Of a stretch of DNA of 64,000 bases, positions 22,101 through 33,419 are shown piece by piece. Each line of letters opens with the position of its first letter. The first letter of the stretch is position 1. The notes under the pieces were generated by a model. The model was given only the letters and a program-made list of their open reading frames with translations, did not search any database and had not been told where the DNA came from. The stretch is from positions 1-64,000 of the forward strand of contig JBBHKE010002990.1 in assembly GCA_037447655.1 (NCBI GenBank), read 5' to 3'. The translations under genes were made by a program, and so were the position numbers. This DNA comes from Zygnema cylindricum (taxonomy: Eukaryota; Streptophyta; Zygnematophyceae; Zygnematales; Zygnemataceae).

Positions 22101-22474
22101 TTGTTTTCTTTTTGCATGGTTTATAATTATAAAACTGTCAGATGATGGACATAGTATACTGTTTGCTGCTGTTGGATTCTTTTTTTAAGCCAACCAATCG
22201 AAATGTAACAATCTTACCTTCCAATAATGATAACAAATAGAAAACTTTGTGATAAAAAAAAATAACTTTGAAAAATATATCCTCAAAATACTCGAAAAAA
22301 TGTTTACCACTAATAACTAATTATATTGTAAAATTAGGGGGAGGGAAAGGAGGTGAGGGAGGGTGAAAGGGAGAGATTAGGGAGAGAGGATATGAGGAGA
22401 AAGGGCGAGGGAGTGGTAGGGAGAGAGGGAGGGGAGTGTTACAGCCTACAAGTGTGTAGCTTTATACGTCATTT
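19140..22474. other. Gene-free AT-rich stretch
   Basis: No exon with family similarity was found. CCGTAC/GTACGG motifs recur at 19140-19340. Open frames at 21700-22145 lack any domain or splice context and look accidental. Purine-rich GGGAGAGGG sequence occurs at 22335-22435. Confidence 0.5.
20783..20876. repeat. 47-bp imperfect tandem duplication
   Basis: Units 20783-20829 and 20830-20876 share TGGAATAATCnACATAAA and AAACCCTA, with few differences. Each contains a telobox-like AAACCCTA. Confidence 0.85.
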
Positions 22475-23335
22475 AGGGGGTGTGCCCATGCATTAAGGTA
22501 TCGAGTTTTTTTGTAGTTTTCCTACAAAATTCAGTCCCCAACGAGAAAATCTTTTGCCGTACGAAAATTTGCATCTACCACAGGACAATGAATATCAACT
22601 CGATACTTAGATTGTATGCCATGTTTGTCGTCTTATGTAATTATTTCGGCGTTTTCCTCTTTTCGACGCACAAGCACGCAAATCTAACTTATCATAATTT
22701 TTATCGAAAATCACCTCCCATGGTGATTTTAGTTAAAGTATCACGCGAATAACGAATGAAAAAAATTCCACACGCGCACAACACGAGTTAAAAATATTTA
22801 GCATGAGGGAGAGTAATCTTTATTTTTTCCCTTGCCGTCACCCGCATGTACGGTAAAAAAATTGCAAGGGTCTTGGACCGCCACTTCTTTTCATGGGTCC
22901 TTTGCACAAGTTTACGCCATCGTCGCCTCTCCTTCTCCATCACTTACTATCGGTTTTATCTCGCATTTTTTGGATGAAACGTGAAAATAGTGGTATGAAA
23001 GGAAAGAGCTTTGAAAAATAATTCTTTTGACTACCTTTGGCATATTTTGAGTGAGAAAAGACGAAAAAGCGAAATCGGAAAGCCATGACGGAAAGGTCTT
23101 GAATTAGTGACGTTGAGATTCTCATAAGTGAGCATGACGCCATAATGTCAAAAACCCCTAGACATCTAAAATGTCGCAAAAAGCTAGACCTCTACAACCG
23201 TCATTTTTTTTGTAGATGCCACCAATTGTCAGAAGTTTTGTAGTCGCCTTTAACGGTCACAAGTTGTACCCACGTCTATAACCGTCAACTTTCAAAGTTT
23301 TAATTTTATTATCGCACATTGGAACTCTATGAAAA
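22475..23335. mobile_element. TIR DNA element copy T3, eroded
   Basis: It has the left-end remnant GTGCCCATGCATTAAGG, then TCCCCAACGAGAAAATC. From about 22970 its interior runs parallel to T2 (GAAAAGCGAAATCGGAAAGCC, GAGCATGACGCCATAATGTC, TACAACCGTCATTTTTTTTG). Both ends are degraded, so the limits are approximate. It contains no open frame of note. Confidence 0.55.
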
Positions 23336-23781
23336 GTAGTACGGATAATCTTCATTAAAATCCAAAGTATTTTTTGATCTAGAAACTATATGTGTATGTA
23401 GTTTCAGTATGTTCTGCTATCTCTGTAGAATTTTGTGAGAAGTTTACTTGGGTAATTTGATAAGCTGTCAACTATTTTTGGGAAACTCTGGAGCTCATAA
23501 CTTTTAGATTCCTTTGTGGATCAGGCTGTAATTTTGGGAAGTTATAGTGTCAAGAGTAAACTGCATATTGGTGCAGTTTGAGATGATTCAATATATTGTG
23601 GAGTAATATGTGTTGTCTGAAACACAGCTGATTGTGGGTAGTCTGTGGGTGTCTTCCTTGAGTAATCCATGGTTGAAATAGGCTATGGACAACAGTACGT
23701 ATTCAATGTCGCAGAAGGACATGCAACGTCACAAGCAACTCCAAATAAAAACGTGCGACAACATAGATTGTAGCTGTTAAC
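23336..23781. other. Sequence between TIR element T3 and copia A, no gene seen
   Basis: Ordinary AT-rich sequence. The five bases before copia A are TTAAC. Confidence 0.45.
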
Positions 23782-24771
23782 TATTGTTTTTGGAAAACTT
23801 TAGTCCTCTTTATATCTCGTTGCTATACTGTCAAGCTGTGTTAAGTCTGACATCGCAGCTAGAAACCTGTAATCCTCTCTATATTTTGCTGCTCTGTTGC
23901 CATGCTGCGCTGCTCTAATGTTGCAGCTGTGGTGGTAGAACACCGCAGTTATAGCAGCTTGAGTGAACAGCTACGCTGGTCTACACATCACAATTGCGCT
24001 GGTTGAGCACCGCAGCCATAGCGGGTTGTGTGAAAGATGAATTGTCGTAGACAAGATTTAGTGTTTATGTAACTCCAATGGGAGTACACAAACTTGGTAC
24101 ACCTTAGTCACACGTGTCGGTCCATGGAGGAGTCAAGGCTGTTTGATCTGGACGACGAAGTACTCATTTGGTGACTGTATTTCCAAGTGGAGGTTCATCT
24201 TCAGTGGGGAATGAATGCGTGGACGGCAGACAGAGTTCGCCGTCATTTTTGAAGAGAAATATTGAATGCGGCGTTATTTGGTGAGCTAACTTTTGTTGCA
24301 CACTTTAGCGGCGGCTAGAGTTAAAGATTGATGTAAATACTTTGTACGGCAGACTGCGAAGGTTTAGTTTGGTAAAGATTTAGTGTACCGGTGGACCACA
24401 ATAATTGTGGTATGGTTTAGATCAGTTGTAGGCTCACTTGTATATATAGGAATTATAATATTTTGGAAGTTAGGATTTCCTTGAATGAAAAACTGCGAAG
24501 CAGTTTTTGGTGTTTTTGAATTATAAGATCATTGTGATCTTTTGGCAAAACATTGTGAAATTCTACATGTGGTTTCTTTAGTTTGCTTTCTTTATTGTGG
24601 CAAATTTGAAGACTTAATGTGTGTCTGGTTTGCTTGGGGCTTCATTGTGAAGTCGGTCATTTGTGGGTATTCGTGAGAGTTTCCTCTTGGTACTTTGATT
24701 GTGATTATGGTAACTGTTGCTGTTACTGTTGCTGCTTCTTTTTCAGGTGCACCAGCTGCCTCAAATCAACA
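23782..24771 (+). repeat. Copia A 5' LTR
   Basis: It matches 29050-30046 throughout, for example in GACATCGCAGCTAGAAACCTG and CTTTAGCGGCGGCTAGAG. It ends AATCAACA, directly followed by GGTCACGGGCCCGCC, a mutated form of the GGTTATGGGCCCACC primer binding site. It contains CGCAG/CTGCG repeats near its start and the gag ATG at 24707. Confidence 0.85.
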
Positions 24772-27088
24772 GGTCACGGGCCCGCCCTCACGGATTACGA
24801 TGTTTAATGGGGAAAAATATATGTATTGGGCTGATTTGACTAAATCTTACCTTAAGCAAGTAAAACTGTATGATGTGGTTTCTAGTGTTCTTCCAGTATA
24901 GACCCATAATTTGAAAAGGAAAATGAGGATGCATTACATGTTCTCAAGTTTATTTTGTTGGAAGACTTAAATATGACATATATCAGTATCACTACGGCAT
25001 CTGATTTATGGAAGAGTTTGAGAGAATCTCATGTCATAAGCTACTAAGCAGAATGAGGTTATAACTGCTGGAAAAAATTGGGATTATAAATATATTGGGG
25101 TGATATGAAATCATAGTGTAGTGGTTTGAAACTTTTGTTGTCGGATAATGCATGCTCCGGGGGGAATTTTCCTCCCTAACATCAAGCAATAATTTTAATG
25201 AGAGGGCTTCCTATTGAATTTAAAGGAGCCTGTTCACAATTAAAGAGGTTAGAGAAGAGTAGATGGAATATAGCTGTAGCCAAAGCTTACATTCTAAAGG
25301 AAGAGGGAAATCACATACAATTGAATGGAGGACATTGAGCAGTAGCTTACAATGCTTAGGCATATAGGCCGGCTGGATTTTTCAAGAAATAGGAATTTTA
25401 CTCCTAATCCAAATTATAAGCAATATGATAGATGTGTCTATTGTTTTGGTCAAGGTCATGTTTACCGGCTGTGTCCGACATTTATAAAAGCATGTGAAAC
25501 AGGAATTTATCGTGTGGGATGGAAGGTTTGATCAGACGATTCATCACCTAAGTTTCCGGCATCAAAACTGCCGGTTGAAAATGCCGCTTTTTTTGTAATC
25601 GACGAGATGGAACAAGATAATCAGGCGGAATAAAAGGACGATGTGGTCAGACTTCCGCAATCGGATGACGATGAATTCTTTGCTCTTGCGAAAGATCTCA
25701 TGGAAGGACCTCAAGAGAACGGGTGGATTATGGATTACGGGTGCTCTTCCCACATGTGCGGCAACCGGGCTTACTTCAAAACCCTTAACCCAATTCCCAC
25801 TCGTCAAATTTATTACGCGGATTACACCTGTGTGGAGGCTACGGCGAAGGGAAGCGTGGAGTTAGCATGTGACATCAATGGTCAGATTGTATAGAGGACC
25901 TTACATAATATTCTCTATATTCCAAAGTCTAAGAAAAAAAAAATTTCCACTTCGGTGGCTGAAATGAAAGGATTTGAAATTTTGCAAAAGAATGGGAAAA
26001 AGGTAGAAAGCAAAGATGGGAGAGTAGCCTTGGTAGGAACTAGAGGCCCAAACTTGTTATACCGGATGGGCTTTGCTAATGAAATTGACTTTGCATACTT
26101 TAGTGTCCTTCTGGAAAATGTTTTGTGGCATAAGAGGCTCGGTCATGTTCATCATGAAATGCTTGATAAAATGGTAAAGCAAAATATGATAGATGGTGTC
26201 AAATTAGGACAAAAAGATTCTCATGTATGTGATGGTAGAGCTTTGGGAAAGCTTCACTAGTTGACCCTACCTCAGACCGCGGATAACCGGGCCACGGATT
26301 TGCTACAGGTAAATCATTCGGATGTGTGGGAACCGTCAAAAGTCCCTTCCCTTAGTGGCAGCTGGTTTTTGGTTACGTTTACAGATGATTTCTCCCGATA
26401 CAACAAGGTCTACTTTATGAAGGAGAAGAGTGAAATGTTTACCCACTTCAAGCACTTTTGACTTTGGGTGGAAAAGCATCACGGGAAGCCAATTCTCTCC
26501 CTTTGGTCTGACAACGGAGGAGAATATATTTCTAATGCATTTTCAGATTATTTTAAAAAAAATGACATCTCTCATCAATTTAAAGTTCCCTATACTCCGG
26601 AGCAAAACGGAGTATCGGAAAGACTAAACCAGACTTTAACCAAAAGTGCAAAATCTATGATGATAGATAAAGGGATAGATTTTAAATTTTGGGGTGAAGC
26701 TTTCTTTTGTGCATCTTATATTAGGAATAGAACAGAAACTAGAGTCATAAAAGGTAAAACACCCTATGAAGTGTGGACCGGAAGGAAACCCAATGTGAGT
26801 CACTTCCGGGTTTTTGGTAGCAAATGATTTATTTTAGATTATCTTCCTATTTCTAAGCTCCGTCCAAAATCAGTTCCTAGAATTTTTATGGGATATGATG
26901 ATGATTTTGTAGGCTATAAAGTATACATTATGGATAGAAAAACTCATCAAGTTGTTAGGAATATTCAGGTTAAGGAAGAGAGTCAATCGGTTGATGTTTC
27001 TGGCATGATAGATTTTGAGAAGAATGCAAAAATTAAAGGATCATATCCGCACATTTCAGTGATTCAGCCAGTAGGACCTACTCGGTCA

Positions 27089-27133
27089 CCTCCTCCTCCT
27101 CCTCCTCCTCCTCCTCCTCCTCCTCCTCCTCCT
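27089..27133. repeat. (CCT)n trinucleotide repeat encoding polyproline in copia A
   Basis: About 15 CCT units lie in frame between the integrase and reverse transcriptase parts of the copia A polyprotein. Confidence 0.95.
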
Positions 27134-27254
27134 TGGCGGACACGGTTGGCTCCAACAGTTCTAGCCTCAGATTTTCCGCGGGGAAGAAGGCAAAGCAGCA
27201 GGCTGCGGAACTGCGAAACTGCTCTACTTTCTGCCTGCACGCTGGATCCAGATG

Positions 27255-27412
27255 ACAACTGTGATGCTGCGAAGTTGCAAAGCCGCGATATTGCTGCGAA
27301 GCTGCGAAGCTGCGATGTTGCTACAATGCTGCGAAGCTGCGATGCTGCGAAGCTGCGATGCTGCGAAGCAGCGATGTTGCGAAGCTGCAATGCTGCGAAG
27401 CTGCGAAGTGAC
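27255..27412. repeat. GCTGCGA minisatellite inside copia A pol
   Basis: Irregular tandem units of the type GCTGCGAAGCTGCGATGCT run for about 150 bases in frame, giving Ala/Leu/Arg/Ser/Cys-rich peptide repeats. Similar CGCAGCTGCG words fill the LTRs of copia A and B. Related copia E has no such insert at this point. Confidence 0.9.
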
Positions 27413-29049
27413 CAGGTGGAGCATGCTCTATTTTCTGGCACTACGATGGAGCCGATCACCATACAAGAGGCCTTTTCAGCCTCGGAAAAAGATCAATGGA
27501 TTTCTGCGGCGAATGATGAAATGAGATCGATTATGGAGGCTCAAACTTGGGAGCTTGTGGAGCTTCCAACGGATCGGAAAGCCATCAGGTGTAAGTGGGT
27601 TTTTAAGTTTAAGCTTAATGCGGATAATTCAATTGAAAGATATAAGGCTAGGCTTGTTGCAAAGGGATATAGTCAAAAAGAGGGAATTGACTATGAAGAA
27701 ACTTTCTCACCGGTTGTCCGATTTCCAACTATTAGAATTTTGTTGTCTTTAGCAGCTATTGAGAATATGGAATTACATCAAATGGATGTTAAGATAGCCT
27801 TTTTGCATGGAGATTTAGAGGAGGTGATCTATATGAAACAGCCTGAAATGTATGCAGAGACCAGAAAAGAAAATATTGTCTGTAAGCTGTTGAAATCCTT
27901 GTACGGACTGAAGCAGCCTCCACGTTAGTGGAATCTGAAACTAGATGAGTTTCTAACTAGTCTTGGCTTTGTGAGGATTATTTCAGATCACTCAGTCTAT
28001 GTTATGGAAGGGGAAGATGGGATTATTTACATTGTGGTGTATGTAGATGATTTGCTGCTACTAAGTAAGTCATTAAATGAGATTAACAAAATAAAGGCAG
28101 CCTTGAATTCCAGATTTGAGATGAAAGATTTAGGGGAGGCAAAGTACATTCTTGGAATTCAAGTAGAAAGGGATAGAGATCAGAGAATAATCTATCTAAC
28201 GCAGCAGGAAACAATTGGGAAAATGCTTGAAAAGTTTGGCATGGCAGAGGCAAAAGGAAGTGCCACTCCCATGGAACTCAAGCAAAAAGTGGAAGGCACG
28301 GAGACCGATGGAGGAGTCATCTTTGATGACACCTTCCAATCAAGGGAGGCAAATTCTATGGCTACAATTCCATATCGTCAGATTGTTGGCAACCTAATCT
28401 CCTTCATGAACTTTACACGTCTTGATATTGTAGCAACAGTCAGTGCTTTAAGCAGGAGCTTACAAAATCCGAGGAGATTGGATTGGGAGGCAGCAAAGAG
28501 GGTTCTTCAATATCTTGCAGGGACACGGAATCTGAAACTTGCTCCCGGCGGAGATGAAGAAAAAATCTGGACATGGAGCGACGCGAGCTACGGAGACATG
28601 CCAAGCCGCCGCTCTACTAAAAGATTCATTTTGAAGATTGGAAGTGGAACATGCTGCTGGAGCAGCAAGCTTCCGAAAGTCACAGCTCAGTCTACAATGG
28701 AGGCCGAATACATGGCAGCCAATTCAACTGTCAAAGAGTTACTTTGGGTAAAGTCTCTCTTTCAAGAACTTCATTTCATGCAATGTGGACTTCAAATAGT
28801 GTGGTGTGACAACCACGCAGCTATAGCGATTGCATCTAACCCAAGTCATCACTTCAAAAGCAAACACATTGATATCAAGCTATATTTTGTAAGAGAAAAG
28901 GTGATGAACAAAATTTAGAAACTTAGTTATTTGCCGGATGAGATGATGGTAGCAGATTTGATGAGTAGGTCTTTACCTGCACCTAAATTGAAATTTTGTA
29001 GAGAGGCATGTGGACTAAGTGACTGAGAGAGTTTAAAGGTTTAGAGGAG

Positions 29050-30046
29050 TGTTGTTTTTGGAAATATTTAGTCCTCTCTATATCTCGATGTTATACTTCC
29101 ATGCTGCGCTAAGTCTGACATCGCAGCTAGAAACCTGTAATCCTCTCTATATTTCGTTGCTATGTTGCCATGCTGCGCCACTCTAATGTTGCAGCTGCGG
29201 TGGTAGAACACCGCAGTCAAAGCTGCTTGAGTGAACAGCTGCGCTGCTCTAAACATCAGAGCTGCGCTAGTAGAGCACCGTAGTCATAGCATGTTTTGTG
29301 AAAGATGAATTGTCGTAGGCAAGATTTAGTGTTTATGTAACTCCAAAGGGTGTACACAAACTTAGTACACCTCAGTCACATGTGTCGGTCCGTGGGGGAG
29401 TCAAGGTTGTTTGATCTCGAAGACGAAGTATTCATTTGGTGACTAGATTTACACATGGATGTTCATCTTCAGTGGGTAATGAATGTGTGGAAGGCAGACA
29501 GAGTTCGCCGTCATTTTTGAAGAGAAATATTGACTGCGTCGTCATTTCGGTGAGCGAACTTTTGTTGCACACTTTAGCGGCGGCTAGAGTTAAAGATTGA
29601 TGTAAATACTTTGTACGGCAGACAGCGATGGTTTGGTTTGGAAAAGATTTAGTGTACCGATGGACTACAATAATAGTGGTACGGTTTAGATCAGTTGTAG
29701 GCTCACTTGTGTATGTAGGACTTAGAATATTTTGGAAGTTAGGATTTCCTTGTATGAAAAACTACGAAGCAGTTTTTGGTGTTTTTGAATTATAAGATCA
29801 TTGTGATCTTTTGGCACAACATTGAGAAATTCTACATGTGGTTTCTTTAGTTTGTTTTCTTTGTTGTGGCAAATTTGAAAACCTAGTGTGTGTCTGGTTT
29901 GCTTGGGGCTTCATTGTGAAGTTGGTTATTTGTGGGTATCCGTGAGATTTTCCTCTTTGTACTTTGATTGTGATTATAGCAATTGTAACTGCTTCTGGTG
30001 CTGCTTCTCATTCTTCTTCAGGTGCGCCATCTGCCTCAAATCAAAA
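29050..30046 (+). repeat. Copia A 3' LTR
   Basis: It begins TGTTGTTTTTGG after a weak purine stretch (TTTAGAGGAG) and ends AATCAAAA, against AATCAACA in the 5' copy. Confidence 0.85.
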
Positions 30047-30206
30047 TTAGAAATTGTCACAAGTTTTGTCGACATATACAATTTTCAAAAACGTAAGTTA
30101 CGATTTATTTTTTACACATAGAGACACTTGAAAAACGGGTCCGGCTGATCTGCGCTAAAATACAAAGTAAGTTCTCTAAGTTAGAAGTGCATGGGGACAT
30201 ACCTTT

Positions 30207-32078
30207 AGGGCACTTTCCCATGTGCTCAAGTTAGGGTTTTTTTCTATTGTTTTCCTCTAAATCTTAGCCCTCAACGAGAAAATTCTCAACCGTACCAAAA
30301 AAATGAAATTACCACATTACAATTTGCGTCGCTTTGAAACTTTAAATGTACTCTAGTTTGTCGTCTAGCGTGTTTCGACCCACTTTTTCGTCCCTCCAGG
30401 TCATCTTCAAGCATCTACTCAAATCACATCGTGAGGTGATTTTAACTAAAGTTCCATGATGTCAACGAATAGGCAGCCGATGTCGCATGCGTCGTAGGTT
30501 TTTGAAAACTTTTATGCGCGGAGTACAAAAAGAAATACAATGAATGTTTACAACGTGTGCGTACTTTTTATCATGCATTTTTTTCCGTACAACGATCGTG
30601 GAGGGGTCTCGACCGACGGACGCCATTTTGTCAAAAGCAAAATCTGTGAAGGCCCATCTTTCTCCCTCCTTCTCCCATTACTGCATCTTTCATAATTTTG
30701 CAATGAGAAACGACAAGAAGGTAATTCTCTGACCTCCATTAGTGCACCAAATTTGCATCTTACTATAAGCCTCTAGGATAATTTGAAATGCCCTTATTTC
30801 CACCAAAACAATTGCCTCCCTAGCAGGCAAAGACTTTGACTACCTTCACCCCTGTGAAGGTTCGACTCCCCTAAGCCCTATGCAAAAGGAATCACTAAGA
30901 ACGCCCAACTAGGCGATAAATTATCAAATGGCAAAGATGCCAGTTTTTACAAGCTCTCTGAGAGAGAGGCGGCTATCTTCAAAAACTCTAAGTCCTAAAA
31001 CCCCTCTCTAAACCCCCATCTATAAATGTACGGATCCAATTATAAAATTGTATAGTACAAAAACGTACAGCTGCCGATGTACCTTTTGTACGGCCATTGT
31101 ACGACATGGCCATGGAGGGGACGCCTGTCACTTTTTGACTTGCCTCCGAATTTCTTATAAATCTTGTAAATGAATAACGAGGCGCCACATGGCACCTCGT
31201 GACAAATCGTCCGAAAACAGCCAAAACGGCTATTCCGCAATGTCGGCTTGGATAGGAGGCGTCCGATGTTAATCGATATTAGATGTGCGTCGTCCACATT
31301 AGTCGGTCGTCTGTATATAGATTTATTCTAGCTGTCTCTACGTTACAGTCCTATAAATCCGTTAATTGGCTTATTCCGACATTACTAGTTTAAGTAATTA
31401 TAATACCCTATATATCCTTGCACGGGTCCTAGACTATAGGACAACGCTAACGGCTACCGGCTACTCACTTGAGGGACCAGGATCGAATCCTTGGTCCGTC
31501 AGTCTTTTTGCTAAGAGCTAGTCTATCTTCCTCTGCTGGCTAGTTAGGAAGACTTGGCTTCATCTCTTTTTGACCGGTTATCAATGACTACTGCAAGTAT
31601 GATAACTGGGGAGAGAGAGAGTGGGGCCTATTACTTAAATAAATCACCTTTTAATTTATATCCTGACCTAGAAAATACATAAAACTCATTTTTAAACAAA
31701 AAATGGTATCAAATGAAAGATATGTGAAAAATATTACTGAAAGATTCAGTGTCTTTAGTAGTATTTTGATGGTAGGTAGAGTGAGAAAGTGTGAAAACAA
31801 AAAATCGGAAAACTATAGCGGAAAGTTTTGGAATTATTGACGTCGACGCGATCTGAAGTGAGCGTGACGTCAAAATGTCACAAAAAATCACTATGCACTA
31901 CACAGCTACAACCGTCGCTATTTTGTAAGTAAATTCAGTTATCAAAATTTTTGTAGTCGTTTACAAACGTCATAAACTACACCCGCGTCTACATTCGGCA
32001 CATTTTAAAGTAACGATTTTATTGTGTTATATCGGAATGTTTTAAAGTAAAAAGTTTCGGTTACATGGAAAGTGCCCT
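30207..32078. mobile_element. TIR DNA element copy T2, interrupted by a solo LTR
   Basis: It starts AGGGCACTTTCCCATGTGCTC and ends TTACATGGAAAGTGCCCT. Trimmed to GGGCAC...GTGCCC it is flanked by TTA on both sides. Without the LTR insert (30720-31688) it is about 0.9 kb. It runs in the opposite orientation to T1, sharing GGAGGGGTCTCGACC, GCGCGGAGTAC and ATGGTATCAAATGAAAGAT. Confidence 0.7.
30720..31688 (-). mobile_element. Solo LTR of the copia C/D/E family, minus strand
   Basis: Read on the minus strand it begins TGAGTTTTATGTATTTTCTAG and contains the family segments GTCGTACAATGGCCGTAC, GGACTTAGAG, TCTCTCAGAGAGC and TATCCTAGAGGCTT, ending ATGGAGGTCAGAGAATTAC. It interrupts TIR element T2. 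I see no copia interior on either side and no clear target duplication, so it is most simply an old solo LTR left by LTR-LTR recombination. Confidence 0.7.
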
Positions 32079-32283
32079 TAGGTTCTACGTTTAGCGAATC
32101 TTTGATGATTCTCAACGTATAGACGTAAGTCTGCGTGAGGGAAGCGTGACACAAGAGGGAAAATAACACGTATGCGAATGGTACAACTGTATTGTACGCC
32201 AGGACTAGATTGAATATTGATTAAAATATTATTATAAGCGTGTCCGTACGGCTCCCCACGACGCCTGATGGACAAGCGCCATA

Positions 32284-32466
32284 TGGGCACTTTCCCATGT
32301 GATAAAGTTAAGGTTTTTTTCAGTCATTTTCCTCCAACACTAAGCCCTCAACGAGATAACCACGCGAGATGATTTTTAATATATTTCCACGATGTGAGAG
32401 AACACGCAATTGATGTCGCACGCGTGAAGGTTTTTGACATTTTTTGTGCGTGGAATACCAAAAAAA
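32284..32466. mobile_element. TIR DNA element copy T4, left part only
   Basis: It begins TGGGCACTTTCCCATGTG and follows T2 through CCCTCAACGAGA and GCGTGGAATACCAAAAA. It then stops where the copia B LTR begins. The rest may lie beyond the retrotransposon nest, outside the window. Confidence 0.6.
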
Positions 32467-33419
32467 TGATGATTTTGGAAAGCTTTAAGTCTTAGTAAAT
32501 TAGTGTGACAGCAAAAAGATATTAAGTTGTAGCGTAATTTTCACACGGACAGGCGTCATCACTTGAGTACAGTATAGGTATTTCGGAATGGCACCAACAC
32601 CCACATATACATTTACACATTGAACGGGACAACGCAACTGCGACGCAGACAAAACAACGCAGCTACGCAGTTGTGACGTAGACAAAACAACGCAACTGCA
32701 ACGCAAATAGAACAACGCAGCTACGACAGAGACAGGACAACGCAGCTACGGCTATCTTTGGATATGATCCGTACGGACAACGCAGCTGCAGTTATCTTGG
32801 ATATGATTCGATACGGGACAACGCAGCCGCGGATGATATGAATGTGATTTGATACTGTACAACGAAACTGCGATTGATACAAATCAATTCAGCAGACGAG
32901 ATTCATACGAGGTTTAGAAGTTTCTTTGCCGACAAGTATTTGCACAATCACTTAGTATAGATTCTGAGTAATACTTATTGTACAGTGGTAGATTGGGTTT
33001 GGCGGGATAAGGAATACTTAGATCTTAGTGGTAGTTGGGTTTTTGGATGTACCTCTGAGGTACACTTGTATCGGCGGTACAACAATGAGCAGATACTCAC
33101 AACGAGTATAAGACTTAGGACTTAGATCATTTTATGTATCTAAGCTTCCAAGTAGTAAAATTGCAGACATTTTTTGGGAAACTTATGAGTATTTCATCTT
33201 GATTGTTGTCAGGTTAATTGTATTGAAACTGTGGGAGTTGTCAGTGTTTATGCTACTTTATATTGTGATAGAGTTATGTTAATTTTTGATGTGTATAAGC
33301 TTTGGTGAGCACTTGAAACAACTATTTGGTAGGATTCTTGATAGCTTCTAAGTGTGTATCATGTCAACTTCTACTACTACTGCTGCTCCTCCACTTGCAC
33401 CGGTGGTTGTAGAACAACA
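32467..33419 (+). repeat. Copia B 5' LTR
   Basis: It starts TGATGATTTTGGAAAGC, matching the 3' LTR start at 53555 (TGTTGAATTTGGAAAGC), and ends GAACAACA directly before GGTTATGGGCC. It carries a minisatellite of ACAACGCAGCTGCGAC-type units at about 32622-32880. The gag ATG at 33361 is inside the LTR. Confidence 0.75.

Larger units (their letters stand above)
24707..29026 (+). pseudogene. Copia A gag-pol polyprotein, one frame with many stops
   Basis: From the ATG at 24707 to the TGA at 29024-29026 all recognisable parts lie in one frame. They are gag (GPPSRITMFNGEKYMYWADL), a CCHC knuckle at 25433-25474 (C-x2-C-x4-H-x4-C), and protease at about 25715-25760 with DYG instead of the catalytic DTG/DSG. 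Next come the integrase zinc region and core with its D, D, E residues (TDDFSRY, SDNGGEY, NGVSER), reverse transcriptase with YVDDLLLL at about 28040, and RNase H (WSDASYGD, STMEAEYMA). In-frame stops occur at about 24898, 25631, 25892, 26258, 26459, 26825, 27926 and 28916, with several more in gag at 24960-25400. There are hardly any frameshifts. It is inactive as written. Confidence 0.8.
23782..30046 (+). mobile_element. Copia A: full-length but degenerate Ty1/copia retrotransposon
   Basis: Two LTRs of about 1 kb (23782-24771 and 29050-30046) flank a copia-order interior: gag, zinc knuckle, protease, integrase, reverse transcriptase, RNase H. The 5' LTR starts TATTGTTTTTGG (TG mutated to TA) and the 3' LTR TGTTGTTTTTGG. 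Flanking pentamers are TTAAC and TTAGA, a possible eroded target duplication. The LTRs differ at many positions and the polyprotein frame has many stops, so this is an old insertion. Confidence 0.85.

Noticed and set aside
21702-22145. Plus-strand open frame of 147 codons
   Set aside because: It starts at an arbitrary ATG-like codon. Composition is non-coding in appearance, a second frame overlaps it, and there is no recognisable domain.
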